A stretch of 64,000 nt of DNA, from contig BSQZ01000095.1 of NCBI GenBank assembly GCA_033239005.1, positions 328,367 through 392,366 of the forward strand, in the 5' to 3' direction. Of the stretch, positions 14,340-37,235 are shown one piece after another; positions within the stretch are counted from its first letter, which is position 1; each line of letters opens with the position of its first letter. The notes under the pieces were generated by a model. It searched no databases and had not been told where the DNA came from. It saw only the letters and a program-made list of their open reading frames with translations. Position numbers and translations under genes: made by a program. Source of the DNA: Lamellibrachia satsuma. Its lineage: Eukaryota; Annelida; Polychaeta; Sabellida; Siboglinidae.

Positions 14340-15040
14340 GAGGATGTCTTTCGGCAAGCAGCGGTCTTCCATGTGCCGTACATGGCCCAACCAGCGCAGG
14401 CATCTCTAGCTCAGCAGGGAGTATTTGCTGCGGATCCTGGCATGATCCAATATGTCGCTGTAGGGGATACGATCCTGCCAGGTGATGCCGAGGATACGCT
14501 TGAGGCACCGCATGTGGAAGGTGTTGAGGCGGCGCTCCTGGCACATGTATGTGGTCCACGATTCGCTGCCATAGTGGAGGGTGTTCAACACACAGGCCTG
14601 GTAGATTCTCATCTTGGTGTTCTCAGTGAGCATCTTATTTTCCAATACTATTTTGGTCAGCTTGGCCATAGTGCATGCGGCTTTTCCGATGCGCCTGGTT
14701 ATCTCAGAGTCCACCGAAAGGTTTGTCCCGAGGTACATGAAGTCTTCTACTACCTTCAGGGTGTAGTAATTGATCTTGACGGAGGGGACTTGGCTGGCAT
14801 CCAGCGCAATGGCGTTCGTCTTCTTCAGGATGATTGTGAGTCCAAACTCTCTGCAAAACGATTGACCAGCCTTTGGAGGGCCTCTCCTGAGTGGGCAGTG
14901 AGTGCTGCATCATCCGCAAACAACATCTCCCTGACGTATACCTCTGTCACCTTTGTTTTAGCACGCAGACGTGCTAGGTTGAACAGTTTCCCATCAGATC
15001 TGGTGTGCAGGTAGATCTCGTCTGAGGAAGAGTCGACTAG
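14306..15040 (-). mobile_element. Degraded LINE fragment, - strand
   Basis: Translating the - strand gives SDGKLFNLARLRAKTKV, REMLFADDAALT (palm motif C region), LTENTKMRIYQACVL, SESWTTYMCQERRLNTFHM and RILGITWQDRIPYSDIL, the fingers-palm to C-terminal part of a non-LTR reverse transcriptase, with frameshifts. The 3' end is marked by (ATT)n at 14,308-14,338. The palindrome 1 boundary cuts this element at about 14,992. Confidence 0.8.
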
Positions 15041-15806
15041 CTAGCTAGGGGGTTATTTTTATAACAACCAACTAATTATATAACAAACTGTCACCCCTCT
15101 CATAATTAGCCAGGCAAGCTGGTCGGCCTCGAGGCTCTGCCCTTTGTTCGCATGGCTACGCCGACAGCTAAGTAGCGTGAAAACGGGCCATGCCTGATAG
15201 CCCTTAATGAGACCAGGGCCAAAGTACAACTTTTCGTACAGGCCAGGCCAAAATCACTACAAGATAATCAACTTGGCTTGGGTTAACTTACTGTATAATT
15301 GATGTAGGTACATCCGCTAGGGTCAGCACACATTTGTTCTTGGTTTAGGCTGGGGCGTTGTGATTTTATGATTTATATTTTAGTTGTTTTGTATTTACAA
15401 TGCTATATAGTGCGGAGGCCTGAAGAGGTTTTCCAATACGGTCCATACAAGATATACTGTCAGGTAAAATATTTCCCTGGGTGTAGTAGTAGACTGCGGC
15501 TGTATTTGCATTTTACAATGCCTGTATTGACTAATCAATGCGTTTAGTTAGTTGTCAGCCATGGTGGCGATGATCAACAGGCAAACGGCGAAGAACCCAC
15601 AATTGATGTGTTTAATTCGCCAACTCGTGGTTGCATGTCGTTGGCACGCAACGCCCTGAGTACCATGGATATTTCCTTGCGCCGAGCAATGCTCGCCGTT
15701 ACGAGACTAATTGGGCCAGCGTAGGCGAGGTAACAGCTAGCCCCTATAACTTTTCAGTGTTCCAGTGTCGCATAATACCCTCTAAATTACGGTTGGTGTT
15801 CAATTC
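14993..15806. other. Palindrome 1 central spacer
   Basis: Single-copy sequence between the mirror arms. The first about 45 bp continue the LINE of the left arm (encoding an IYLHTRSDGK-like segment). The rest shows no gene or repeat I recognise. The arms meet inside the two LINE copies, so the inversion breakpoints fall in a mobile element. Confidence 0.75.
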
Positions 15807-16438
15807 GAAACTGTTCAACCTAGCACGTCTGCGTGCCAAAACAAAGGTGACAGAGGTATACGTCAGGGAGATGTTGTTTGCGGATGATGCAGCACTCACT
15901 GCCCACTCAGGAGAGGCCCTCCAGAGGCTGGTCAATCGCTTTGCAGAGAGTTTGGACTCACAATCATCCTGAAGAAGACGAACGCCATTGCGCTGGATGC
16001 CAGCCAAGTCCCCTCCGTCAAGATCAATTACTACACCCTGAAGGTAGTAGAAGATTTCATGTACCTCGGGACAAACCTTTCGGTGGACTCGGAAAAGCCG
16101 CATGCACTATGGCCAAGCTGACCAAAATAGTATTAGAAAATAAGATGCTCACTGAGAACACCAAGATGAGAATCTATCAGGCCTGTGTGTTGAACACCCT
16201 CCACTATGGCAGCGAATCGTGGACCACATACATGTGCCAGGAGCGCCGACTCAACACCTTCCACATGCGGCGCCTCAAGCGTATCCTCGGCATCACCTGG
16301 CAGGATCGTATCCCCTACAGCGACATATTGGATCATGCCAGGATCCGCAGCAAATACTCCCTGCTGAGCTAGAGACGCCTGCGCTGGTTGGGCCATGTAC
16401 GGCACATGGAGGACCGCTGCTTGCCGAAAGACATCCTC

Positions 16439-16483
<45 letters not shown>
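15807..16483 (+). mobile_element. Degraded LINE fragment, + strand, with (TAA)n tail
   Basis: Mirror of 14,306-14,992. LFNLARLRAKTKV and MLFADDAALTAHSG occur in one frame (to 15,972) and AACTMAKLTKIVLENKML onwards in another, so a frameshift separates them, and a stop precedes RRLRWLGH. It ends with (TAA)n at 16,440-16,483, followed by a repeat with GCGCTTTACAA. Confidence 0.8.
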
Positions 16484-16485
<2 letters not shown>

Positions 16486-16860
16486 ATTTTATTTCATATA
16501 GCGCCAGTTCCAATGTTATATTGTTCGTGGCGCTTTACAACATGTACAGGTTAATTGTAAGTAGTTTTCTAAAATTTGCTGAAATAATAATAATTATAAT
16601 CATTTCTACAACCAGTATGCAGCTACTTTAAATGAATAAAATATATGTGTATGCTATGTGATTAACACATATAATATTAGGCGTATATAAATATATAAGT
16701 TATTTTTTTAATGCATAATACTAAAGAGTAATAAAAATTAATAAATATATAAAAAGTTGAAAAATAAATTAGCAAAATAAATACAGTAATTAAATAAATA
16801 TTATAAAATATAATATAATTATAACATAACTATATTAATGCAGGAACTAGAATGTAGAAC
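16484..16860. other. AT-rich inter-LINE sequence
   Basis: Mirror of 13,741-14,305 without the long TA tract. No gene. Confidence 0.6.
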
Positions 16861-17375
16861 TTAGAAAGAGAGTTTATATAAGTGAGTCTTTATGCGTGCC
16901 TTGAAAGTGGAGAGAGTGTCTGACATTTTAATATCAATTGGCCGAGTGTTCCGCAGAGTCGCCGCAGCGACTTTAAACGAACAATCTCCAGCTTTGACGT
17001 GAGTCCGCTGAACAGTTAACATGTTATTGTTAGCAGAGCGTAAGACTCTTGTTTTTGTATACGGGCATACGAGATCACATAGGTATTTCGGCGCATCACC
17101 ATGCACAGCTCTATATGCAAACACTAAGAGCTTAAACTCGATTCTGCGCGCTACAGGGAGCCAGTGAAAAATGCACAAAAGAGGCAATGCGCTATCACTT
17201 CGTGGCCGGCGAAAGATTAACGTCGCAGCCGAATTGTGCATCCTCTGCAGGCGAGCAATGTTGTTAACACAAGTACCACATGGACAACTCACCAGGGGCG
17301 CGAGGCCAGCGGGACTCATAGCCCTCAGATTCAAGGACACCTGCACGCGTGACACGAAGGCCTGTGACATCAGCC
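16861..17375 (-). mobile_element. LINE reverse transcriptase C-terminus (CR1/L2 group), mirror copy
   Basis: Same motifs as 13,250-13,740, on the - strand, open for about 160 residues to the terminal THLYKLSF. It differs from the other copy by a two-codon deletion in the LVFAY segment and scattered substitutions. Confidence 0.85.
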
Positions 17376-17795
17376 CCAAAAGCTAGGAAGCAGTGGCCGA
17401 AGACCGCACTGCTTGGTGTCAGGCAACACGCAGAGGCATTGAAAGGGCAGATGAAAAGAAACACCAGCATGCGGCTGAGAAGAGGATGCGGCGAAACCAA
17501 AGAGCAGCACTACCACCAATGTCATCCTGTTTCGTCTGATTTTGTCATGACAACGACTGCCACCCAAGAATCGGCCTTCACAGCCACAGTGGACGCTGCA
17601 ACACAACAGTCAATGCCTACCCTGGTGCCTTGCGCCAGCGCCCGCCCCAGAGTGGAGAGGGCAACTGCGCTGGCAAGTATGAAGCCCACAGAGAAAATGA
17701 CCGCGGCGTTCCTTGCTTTTGGATCGAGCAAAGTGATGTTTCCTAGAGCTTCTACAGTTTATTTTCAAGATTGTCTCAACAGGTGTCGCGGACAA
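17376..17795 (+). other. Unrecognised frame, mirror copy
   Basis: Right-arm equivalent of the frame at 12,800-13,244. Only a few amino-acid differences (for example the position before MRLRRGCG). No recognised domain. Confidence 0.25.
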
Positions 17796-17799
17796 ATGT

Positions 17800-17975
17800 T
17801 GCTATTCTCCGTACCTCTTACGTTAATCTTGTTATTCTCCGTACCTCTTACGTTAATCTTGTTATTCTCCGTACCTCTTACGTTAATCTTGTTATTCTCC
17901 GTACCTCTTACGTTAATCTTGTTATTCTTCGTACGTCTTACGTTAATCTTGTTATTCTCCTTACGTTAATCTTGC
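17800..17975. repeat. 30 bp minisatellite, about 5 units
   Basis: Reverse complement of the 12,430-12,795 array with fewer than half as many units, all near identical. Confidence 0.95.
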
Positions 17976-19279
17976 AAATGGAACGTTGGTGAATATCGAA
18001 AACTACGTAGTGTACAACAAAAAACAATTGTTCTCTTACTTACACCGCACCACACACCGCGCACAGATCGTATTTGGGAGGGATACAAATTTGCTAATCC
18101 TATCACCCTTGGAACCAAATAAGCTTCTGTTTTGAAAGATTTGCTGTAATGTCAAGAAGGAGAATCGTAATTAACAAGATGGTACGCCCTATCATGAATA
18201 AAAATTATACCGTAATGAAAATGCGCGCAGCGCGGGTACCATAGCCATATGCCAGAAAACCATTTATCTAAGTCTAAACGAGCACAACAAATCGCACACT
18301 TCAACTACACGGTTGCATCAGCATGCCACCCTAAGACAACATTTCGCCATTGCTTGCGCCCGAACGAACTTAGTATTACGTCAAATTAGCATCTGCACCG
18401 AAACGCTTGCTTCGAGCAACGGGCATCCACGTAGCAGATGCCACTGTCACTAAGCAAGCTGAATCGGCTGTTTGCGTAAGTTTCTTAAGGCAAACAAAAC
18501 GCAGTCTATGGTCGCGCGTGTCTGATTCCCTGTCTACCGAAGTACACGACAAACCGATGTCCGGTGCTCAGACCAAAGTTATGTCCCCCGGAATGCTAAT
18601 AAGTCGTTTCCGCACCTCGCCGCTTTTACAAAGCCGCCATGTTGCTTCGTCCTGTCAGCAGCGGCAATACGTTGCCGTGGCTGTTCAGAGAACTAAAACC
18701 TTTGGTAATTACGGTCCACATATCGACTTATTTTGTGAGCTATATGTATAAAATATACCATGGTAAATACGATGGTGTTTTGGAACAGGTAAACCTTGGT
18801 AAACCATGGTAAACCATGGTAATTCATGTTAACCATGGTATACTATGGAATAGCACGGTATAACATGGCATATTTTCATAAGGGAGAGCAGGTTTCCCTC
18901 GAAATGACAGTTTTTGAAGACGACATAGAACGCATTCGTTAGGCCTAAACATGCATGCACTATGACCTTCACTATTAAGCCATCCCGGTGCTGTATCAGC
19001 GAGATAACACGAGATAACGCAAAGATAACCCATATTTACTTTTAGTGCTTGTTACGCGAGGATGCTGGTGCTCGTGTTGTCAGTGGGTAAGATCATTATT
19101 CATTATCTTCTGTCGCGACTGGTAATGCGAGCTTGTTTACCAGCGCGCAAGCAACATTTGGGTCATCGTTACGTAATCTCGATTTTTCGTCTGCGTACTT
19201 CGGAACTCGGGCGTTTCGCCATTCATACTGCTGGGTCAGACTATCACATTTGCCAGTTAGTCGTCTGAACAAGTCGATC
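17976..19279. other. 5' flank of the right-arm reductase gene
   Basis: Upstream of the reductase start codon on the + strand. TACCATGG palindromes at 18,752-18,868. No TATA box, and no other gene recognised. The 5' UTR and promoter presumably lie in the last few hundred bases. Confidence 0.5.
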
Positions 19280-29176
<9,897 letters not shown>

Positions 29177-29544
29177 GTAAACCAACAAATCCTTCTCATC
29201 GAGGGACACACTTTTTATAGTAACGCAGGCGCACACACGAACACATCCGGTAGTCACTAAACACTAGCAAACAAACCATTTGGATATCCTAAGCTAAATC
29301 AATGCTTGGGTTGTCATAATGTTATACTAAAATAATACTTGTTGGACAAAGCAAATAAATCCATTGGAATATCAACGATATATAACGTGCAATCATTTTA
29401 GAACAACAAATGCGTGATTGTTAACTTACGCCAAGCCGATTACAGGGTTTCCACAAAACATAAGCGTGTTGTCTTCAACAACAAGAGCGGTTTATTTATT
29501 TTGTATACAACGTGCTATGTTGTGTTCCATTTCTGTAAATAACG
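29177..29544. other. Intron 5 sequence, nothing recognised
   Basis: Follows the exon 5 donor CAG|GTAAAC. No further reductase exon is visible. Confidence 0.5.
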
Positions 29545-29815
29545 ACACATACTTTTAATAATAATAATAATTAACTTCTATGGCGCCTATATCATCAGAG
29601 GCGCAACGAAACTTAATAATTAAGCATAACCGTGAACATGGACGCGCAAAAGTCAGTATCAGAACGAGGGACAACCGAACATAAATTTTATGGTGGAAAT
29701 GCAAGTTGGAATAGATATATCTTGAGTTTTTTTCGGAAAATAGCAATAGTTTAAGATAGTTTGAAAGTGATAGGGAGTTCATTCCAGACCCTAGGCGCAG
29801 CGACAACAATTGTCA
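29545..29815 (-). mobile_element. LINE 3' tail fragment
   Basis: Mirror of 895-1,140, with (ATA)n at 29,557-29,570 as its tail. Confidence 0.6.
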
Positions 29816-30354
29816 AGGCGGCTACTAATTAATGGCGTTAATATTGTTGTAGCAGTAGATATAGATATGTGACGAATTCGACGGAGATCACAAATATGAT
29901 AGAAAAAGGATTTACATACTTAAGAAATATGCTGGCGAAATTTGATATTATCCCCAAACAGTGCCCCCTGGACATTGCTACCGGATACTATCCCCCAGGG
30001 GTAATGTCCTAGGGATTAATACATACATTATGTCCCCTGACATTATTCCTGCCATGAAAATGCCACAATTAAACAACATTTACTTATTTCTGAAAACAAT
30101 TGACATCACCACAAATGCAGCATATGTTCTTCCTTATTGCTACTTTTATGAAGGGGTGATGCTAGTAATTACATTGTAGCTCTGTGAGTGCTTTATCTCT
30201 TTCCATTTATTGACAGCCTTCTCCCTCCATCCTCCCTCCATCCTCTTCCTCTGCCTTTCGACCAACCCTCTTTATATTGTCCTCTCATCTTAGTTCTTTC
30301 CGTTTCGGTACAGCCTGGCTGTTTCATCGCATCTGCTTTCTTTGGTAGTCGGCC
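29816..30354. other. No gene recognised
   Basis: Mirror of 340-890. It ends in a pyrimidine-rich stretch (30,215-30,300). Confidence 0.5.
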
Positions 30355-30905
30355 CTTATCCATACACACCGAGTGACCTGGCCCTCTTCCGTCCACACCG
30401 AGTGACCTGGCCCTCCTTCATCCACACCGAGTGACTTGGCCCTCCTCCGTCCACACAGAGTGACCTGACCCTCCTCCGTCCACACAGAGTGACCTGGCCC
30501 TCCTCCGTCCACATAGAGTGACCTGGCCCTCTTCCGTCCACACCGAGTGACCTGGCCCTCCGTCATCCACACCGAGTGACCTGGCCCTCCTCCGTCCACA
30601 CAGAATGACCTGGCCCTCCTCCGTCCACACAGAGTGACCTGGCCCTCTTCCGTCCACACCGAGTGACCTGGCCCTCCTTCATCCACACCGAGTGACCTGG
30701 CCCTCCTCCGTCCACACAGAGTGACCTGGCCCTCCTCCGTCCACACAGAGTGACCTGGCCCTCCTCCGTCCACACATAGTGACCTGGCCCTCTTCCGTCC
30801 ACACCGAGTGACCTGGCCCTCCTTCATCCACACCGAGTGACCTGGCCCTCCTCCGTCCACACAGATTGACCTGGCCCTCCTCCGTCCACACAGAGTGACT
30901 CGCCC
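30355..30905 (-). repeat. 29 bp minisatellite, about 19 units
   Basis: Inverted relative to 41-335 and nearly twice as long. Variant units (GTCCACAC versus ATCCACAC) alternate in the same order as in the 39,522-40,105 array, showing those two are recent copies of each other. Confidence 0.95.
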
Positions 30906-31563
30906 ACATCATCTGGCTTCTAAATATTCTTCTCGACAGTTTTCGTTAAGCGGAACTGCATCCCAATCTCTTACCTATCGTCATTCATCCTCATTCTATC
31001 CATCCTCTTTGCTCTTGTAGCTCTCCGGACCCAGACGTTATCCCAAACTTGAACCTTCTGTTGTTGTACCTCTGTCAGCGTCATCGTCTGAATATCATAC
31101 AGTACCCATATGTTATCCCATACGTATACTCTAAAACCTCAGAAACAATAATGCACAAAATATGAACATTAACACTACATCATCGAGAATCGTCCGGGCT
31201 AAGGTTCTCTCGAATTCATGTACACGTTTTGGATGCGTTTGGAATAGTCTCCGTTATCTCCGTGGTCTCCGTGGTCTCCATGGTATCCGTGGTCTCCTTG
31301 GTCTCCCTGGTCTCCGTGGACTCCCTGGTATCCGTGGTCTCAGTGGTCTCCCTCGTCTCTATGGTCTACGTCTATCATTGACACGAGCATGTGCTGCCAA
31401 GCAACAACTAGAACATGTGTCCTGCACAAGTGTCATAGTCGGCAAATGTGTCATTGTCCCTGCTAATGACTATTTTGTTCAGGGTGCAAAACATCATTGA
31501 CATTTTATTCGTAAGAAATGAACCCGGATATAAACACTTGATTTTTTGCTATCAGTGACCTAC
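30906..31563. other. Downstream region with GGTCTCC repeat
   Basis: No gene. At 31,243-31,368 a degenerate CCGTGGTCTCC/CCCTGGTCTCC repeat gives a Leu-Arg-Gly frame that is not credible as a gene. The mirror repeat is 39,060-39,185. Confidence 0.6.
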
Positions 31564-33193
31564 GTCTTGGCGATAGAAGCGAGCCATCACGTAACGAGCG
31601 AGAGTCAAAACGGTAATGACGAAACCAAAGATGATGACCTGGAACAAAAGCGAGAGCCCACTGTGATGTGCGTTCGTCGCATAAATGATCAAAGTGAAAT
31701 AAAACGTATATGTTTAGCATTGGTTCAGACCATCACCAGCCCCTTCAATACATTGTGTTAAACATAAGATATCGCGCATATTGACAATTAGAAAGCGTTG
31801 TTCCCCCGAAATGTGGGACGACCAAACCACTACCGACCAATATGTAATTCTACACGGTTTTTGGAAATTACGAACTTATGCGATCACCCTTTATATATGC
31901 ATCGTTTTGAATATGAATGTGCATGCTTCGTTGCGCACGTGTGTGTGCGTGTGCGTGTGTGTGTGCGTTTGCGTGAGTGCGTGTTTGTGTTCCTGCGTGT
32001 GTACATGTTTTCAATCAAGCAGTCAATCTAGCAGTTTTATTATCCGTACGGATGGAATGAAAAGGAAGTTGAGTCGATTGGAAAATGTGATTAAATAGAT
32101 CACCAACGCGTACCATGTTCATAACAGACACTTTGTGCGTGTACGACCCGTAGACGCCAATGGCAGCGAGCACGAGGAGCAAAACGCCAGCAACAATCAA
32201 GACGATGGCGCTTTTCTCGAGCATCGAATATTGCACTGTAGCTTTAAACGTGTCCACATCCTGGGTGAACTGTAAGATGCGCAACTATCTAGAATGCCCC
32301 GCAGGCAGGTGGTATGTAAGAGACGCAAGTAATTAGAATGTCATCGAGGCATATGGTCTGTAAGAAACACAACCATGTAGACTACCTATGTATGATGAAT
32401 GACGCATACCTGCGTCTTGTGTTATTGAATTTAATATCACTACTAAATCTGACTGCCTGTTCTTAATGATATCATAAACTGGTGTGGAGCCTGAGCTAGT
32501 TTCTGTACATATCAATCATAACTGAAAACATATATGAGTGAGAAAATGACATCCATTTATTTAATACAGTAATCATAGGCATGGAATGCCGAAGAGCCCC
32601 TACATAGGAGTGACAATCACAATTGGTTACAAGTGCCATAGTAGGGGGTGTAATTACCAAGTTGATTAGCCATACACTTATATGTACAAACATAAAGGCT
32701 GGAGTACTCGATCCCCCACCTCCCACGGTACGAGGGAGACCACCCCACCCCAGGCGAACTCCATAAATATATCACATACCTCGTGTTAAAGTAATTGTAT
32801 TGCGTTTTGATGTGGAAACATATTGTTAATTATGAAAATAATAATGTTTATTATAATGTTTATAGAAAACATGGAATAGTGTTAGCACATCTTTATCTAA
32901 AGTATTTATTTTACCTACTAGTTAATGTTAAACATTCAGAATTATAATACTGTGTTACGTTCTTTAAAACTGGCAGTTCGAAGCAACAGGACTCATGAAT
33001 AGTATCTTATGCATATAATTATAATTAATTTAAGGGAACTCTCCTTAAAGTTATTTTTTTGTAAAAATACATTGAATGCAGTCTCGATGGATGTGCGACT
33101 CACATGAGGAATGTTCCGTTGCATTGCTTTGACCAGTACCTCGTCATTTATGTGCAAAGCGATACCGGTCACCAGAAACGTCAACCCTGTTAC
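31564..33193 (-). CDS. Probable tetraspanin, three internal exons (left arm)
   Basis: Three - strand exons with AG/GT borders, all phase 0: 33,193-33,104 (TGLTFLVTGIALHIND, end of membrane helix 1 and start of the small loop), 32,269-32,114 (small loop, then IVLIVAGVLLLVLAAIGVYG, helix 2) and 31,638-31,564 (VIIFGFVITVLTLARYV, helix 3, ending FYRQD). Helix spacing, the short loop after helix 2 and the (F/Y)(V/Y)R.(D/E) ending of helix 3 fit tetraspanins, membrane organisers of the plasma membrane and endosomes. The diagnostic CCG loop would lie in later exons, which are not in the window, nor is exon 1. Another four-helix family cannot be excluded. The gene is interrupted by palindrome boundaries on its 3' side. 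Confidence 0.55.
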
Positions 33194-34923
33194 CTGCAGA
33201 GTATTTATAACGATGGTGACACTAACCACGTAGTGATAATGATGATGACACTAACCACGTAACATCGGTGCGAGAAGTGTGTTCATGTGGAGTAGGATAG
33301 GGTGTTTATTAGATCCAGGGTTGTTTCAGATTAAGTTACCCCATTTGATGTGTTGTTGAAATTGTATAATATAAAATAAAGTGCAGACATCTTGGAAACT
33401 TGGAATTTTGCTAAACATGATAATGTACGTATATTACATTAGACGATGACAGTGGTTACCATTTGTATTTATACATTGCGCTATGTGTGAACAATATGGG
33501 ACTTCTTCTTAAACACCCTATCCTACTCTACATCTATCATGGCATAATGTCACGTATTGGCCTCTAGCTATTAGCCTTGTGCAGTGTATTAACGACATTG
33601 TAGTAGGACTTTTTTATTCGCAAAAATGTTCATCAGGTTGATAGAGAATAATGAGACAACGGTTTTATAATAATTACATATATTAAGATTTACTTCCTCA
33701 ACGTTTCGGCTACCTTCGGTAACCGTCATCAGGCACTGAACTGTTGGATGACTAGTTCGTCTTCTGTTGGCCTGTTGGCATAGCAAGCAGGCATCCCCTG
33801 TCTTTCCTGTGCACACTTATACGGTGATAAAGGAGGATGGAACAGTAAAATCTCTAGTATATTGCACGAAGACCCATGTTGATGAGCGTCTGAACGTTAG
33901 GTCTCACCATCCGCGACATTACAAAATGGGTTTCGACAAACCGTTACTGGGCGGATGTAACGACATTAGAGCAAGCAACGTGTTTTAACGAAATCATATC
34001 AATTGCACATTTGTTATCTGCATTATCGGTATGTTTATCCTCACCTTGTACGACTCATCAAAGTTACATAGAAAACGTGCATTTAATACATGAGCCTACT
34101 TAAACATAGCCACCATTAAAATCACCATGCTACACGTAACACAAGCAACAACTTGATGATGTCATAAGCATATGCCAAGATTTATTTCGTAATACGCAAG
34201 TCACTGTACATACGGTGCATAGTTTAATTCCTGTGTTACGGTCTTAGTGTTTTCAAGCATTTTGAAAGTTTTAACCACCTTGTACACTTTCGTTTTTGAT
34301 TAGTCTTTTTTTTATATATAAATAATACGAACAAACTGTAAAATAAGGGTAGCTTAGCACATGTTTTGTATAGGTTTTTTTCGCAGATAAAGTGCTGACA
34401 ATGTGATGTCAAGACTTAGTGTTATGTCATAAATGTACTTTCGTGTGCCTAAGCAGTTCCATTACCCATGAATCCCCGGTGTATTTGGTTAATAACGGGG
34501 GTGTGCAAAGCTTACTAAGTTTGTGTGGAAAAAAAACAACTACTATATAGGATGAAAATTTTCAATTCGTTGAATTTATTTTGGAGGGTGATTTCGCCAT
34601 AATTGCCACTGTGCACACCGCATTAAATGTAAGATGCCTGCAGCACAGCCATAGGGTGCACAGTCAGAATTAATAGTCTGTCTGGATAATTACATAAGTA
34701 TAGAAGACAAACTGGTACTGCTTGCTTGTTGGGACCCCACCTCCCCCAAAGGGCTGCACGCCTATTGGCCAAAGCCAGAGTAAAAGAAGAATCAATACTG
34801 GCAATACTCTATACAGAATATTGTTGTGGTTTAGGTTAAGATTAACATGAAATGATGGTCACAGCCCAATTAAAACACCCAATTAGGGTTCAACGACAAA
34901 GTATTCCAAATATGCTGAGCTGG
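33194..34923. other. Intergenic or 5' intron sequence, no gene recognised
   Basis: Contains a roughly 400 bp repeat-like stretch (33,589-33,990) with a GGTTACC...GGTAGCC hairpin beside CTGATGA and GAAAC words on the - strand. The rest is AT-rich. From 34,871 a short duplicated CCAACAGAGGGATAAGTCGC-type repeat begins. The mirror region is 35,511-37,235. Confidence 0.5.
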
Positions 34924-35505
34924 CTGGCACAGTTGGGATGGTCAGTCTCGACTACAACCAGCCCTCTGCCAACAGAGGGATAAGTCGCCTCACGACCCCC
35001 CTGCCAACAGAAGGTGGGTTCCCTTGCTACCTTTCCTCCGCCGACAGATGGATCAGTCGCCTTACGACCATCCCTCTATCAACAGTTTTGGTCGGCCTAT
35101 TATGCTGCCGAATTTAAAGATGCTGCCTCTGAGGGAGCGAAGAATGTAAAGAGAAGTTGCGATCGTCACCGACACGTTGTTTCCCTCGCCAATGCCGGGT
35201 CACGTTATCACTGCCGCGTCATGTTCATTACTGTCAAGTTGTTGTGATCATCACTGGCAAGTCAAGTTGTTGCGTTCATCAATGCACGTCCCGTAGTTAT
35301 GTTCATCACTGCACGTCCCGTAGTTGTGTTCATCACTGCACGTGCCATAGTTGTGTTCATCACTGCACGTCCCGTAGTTATGTTCATCACTGCACGTCCC
35401 GTAGTTGTGTTCATCACAGCACGTCCCGTAGTTGTGTTCATCACTGCATGTCCCCTAGTTATGTCCATCACTGCACATCCCGTAGTTGTGTTCATCACTG
35501 CACGT
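34924..35505. other. Palindrome 2 central spacer
   Basis: Single-copy sequence between arms that end in CATATGCTGAGCTGG and its complement. It contains degenerate CCTCTGCCAACAG/GTCGCCTTACGACC units (34,930-35,095) and the 27 bp minisatellite that abuts the right arm. Confidence 0.8.
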
Positions 35506-35508
35506 CCC
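35265..35508 (+). repeat. 27 bp minisatellite, about 9 units
   Basis: Unit core CTGCACGTCCCGTAGTTGT plus GTTCATCA. All three frames are open because 27 is divisible by three, which produces spurious long frames on both strands. The same unit, inverted, forms the array at 48,543-48,717 inside the Polinton palindrome. Confidence 0.95.
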
Positions 35509-35510
35509 AG

Positions 35511-37235
35511 CTCAGCATATTTGGAATACTTTGTCGTTGAACCCTAATTGGGTGTTTTAATTGGGCTGTGGCCATCATTTCATGTTAATCTTAACCTAAA
35601 CCACAACAATATTCGGTATAGAGTATTGCCAGTATTGATTCTTCTTTTACTCTGGCTTTGGCCAATAGGCGTGCAGCCCTTTGGGGGAGGTGGGGTCCCA
35701 ACCAGCAAGCAGTACCAGTTTGTCTTCTATACTTATGTAATTATCCAGACAGACTATTAATTCTGACTGTGCACCCTATGGCTATGCTGCAGGCATATTA
35801 CATTTAATGCGGTGTGCACAGTGGCAATTATGGCGAAATCACCCTCCAAAATAAATTCAACGAATTGAAAATTTTCAACCTATATAGTAGTTGTTTTTTT
35901 TTCACACAAACTTAGTAAGCTTTGCACACCCCCGTTATTAACCAAATACACCGGGGATTCATGGGTAATGAAACTGCTTAGGCACACGAAAGTACATTTA
36001 TGACATAACACTAAGTCTTGACATCACATTGTCAGCACTTTATCTGCGAAAAAAACCTATACAAAACATGTGCTAAGCTACCCTTATTTTACAGTTTGTT
36101 CGTATTATTTATATATAAAAAAAAGAATAATCAAAAACGAAAGTGTACAAGGTGGTTAAAACTTTCAAAATGCTTGAAAACACTAAGACCGTAACACAGG
36201 AATTAAACTATGCACCGTATGTACAGTGACTTGCGTATTACGAAATAAATCTTGGCATATGCTTATGACATCATCAAGTTGTTGCTTGTGTTACGTGTAG
36301 CATGGTGATTTTAATGGTGGCTATGTTTAAGTAGGCTCATGTATTAAATGCACGTTTTCTATGTAACTTTGATGAGTCGTACAAGGTGAGGATAAACATA
36401 CCGATAATGCAGATAACAAATGTGCAATTGATATGATTTCGTTAAAACACGTTGCTTGCTCTAATGTCGTTACATCCGCCCAGTAACGGTTTGTCGAAAC
36501 CCATTTTGTAATGTCGCGGATGGTGAGACCTAACGTTCAGACGCTCATCAACATGGGTCTTCGTGCAATATACTAGAGATTTTACTGTTCCATCCTCCTT
36601 TATCACCGTATAAGTGTGCACAGGAAAGACAGGGGATGCCTGCTTGCTATGCCAACAGGCCAACAGAAGACGAACTAGTCATCCAACAGTTCAGTGCCTG
36701 ATGACGGTTACCGAAGGTAGCCGAAACGTTGAGGAAGTAAATCTTAATATATGTAATTATTATAAAACCGTTGTCTCATTATTCTCTATCAACCTGATGA
36801 ACATTTTTGCGAATAAAAAGTCCTACTACAATGTCGTTAATACACTGCACAAGGCTAATAGCTAGAGGCCAATACGTGACATTATGCCATGATAGATGTA
36901 GAGTAGGATAGGGTGTTTAAGAAGAAGTCCCATATTGTTCACACATAGCGCAATGTATAAATACAAATGGTAACCACTGTCATCGTCTAATGTAATATAC
37001 GTACATTATCATGTTTAGCAAAATTCCAAGTTTCCAAGATGTCTGCACTTTATTTTATATTATACAATTTCAACAACACATCAAATGGGGTAACTTAATC
37101 TGAAACAACCCTGGATCTAATAAACACCCTATCCTACTCCACATGAACACACTTCTCGCACCGATGTTACGTGGTTAGTGTCATCATCATTATCACTACG
37201 TGGTTAGTGTCACCATCGTTATAAATACTCTGCAG
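35511..37235. other. No gene recognised
   Basis: Mirror of 33,194-34,920, including the hairpin-bearing repeat at 36,440-36,865. Frames such as 35,548-35,760 have no recognisable content. Confidence 0.5.

Noticed and set aside
31162..31500. Leu-Arg-Gly repeat frame resembling a leucine-rich or collagen-like protein
   Set aside because: A degenerate GGTCTCC simple repeat; the frame content differs between the arms at repeat positions.
33700..33752. Hammerhead-ribozyme-like core (CTGATGA ... CGAAAC around a GGTTACC/GGTAGCC hairpin), mirrored at 36,697-36,737
   Set aside because: The base after CTGATGA (C) faces C instead of forming the closing pair, and I could not identify stems I and III or a cleavage site. 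The motif is probably part of a repetitive element.
35157..35547. Cys-His rich repeat frame resembling zinc-binding repeats
   Set aside because: The 27 bp minisatellite keeps every frame open on both strands. There is no independent start, conserved flank or domain.
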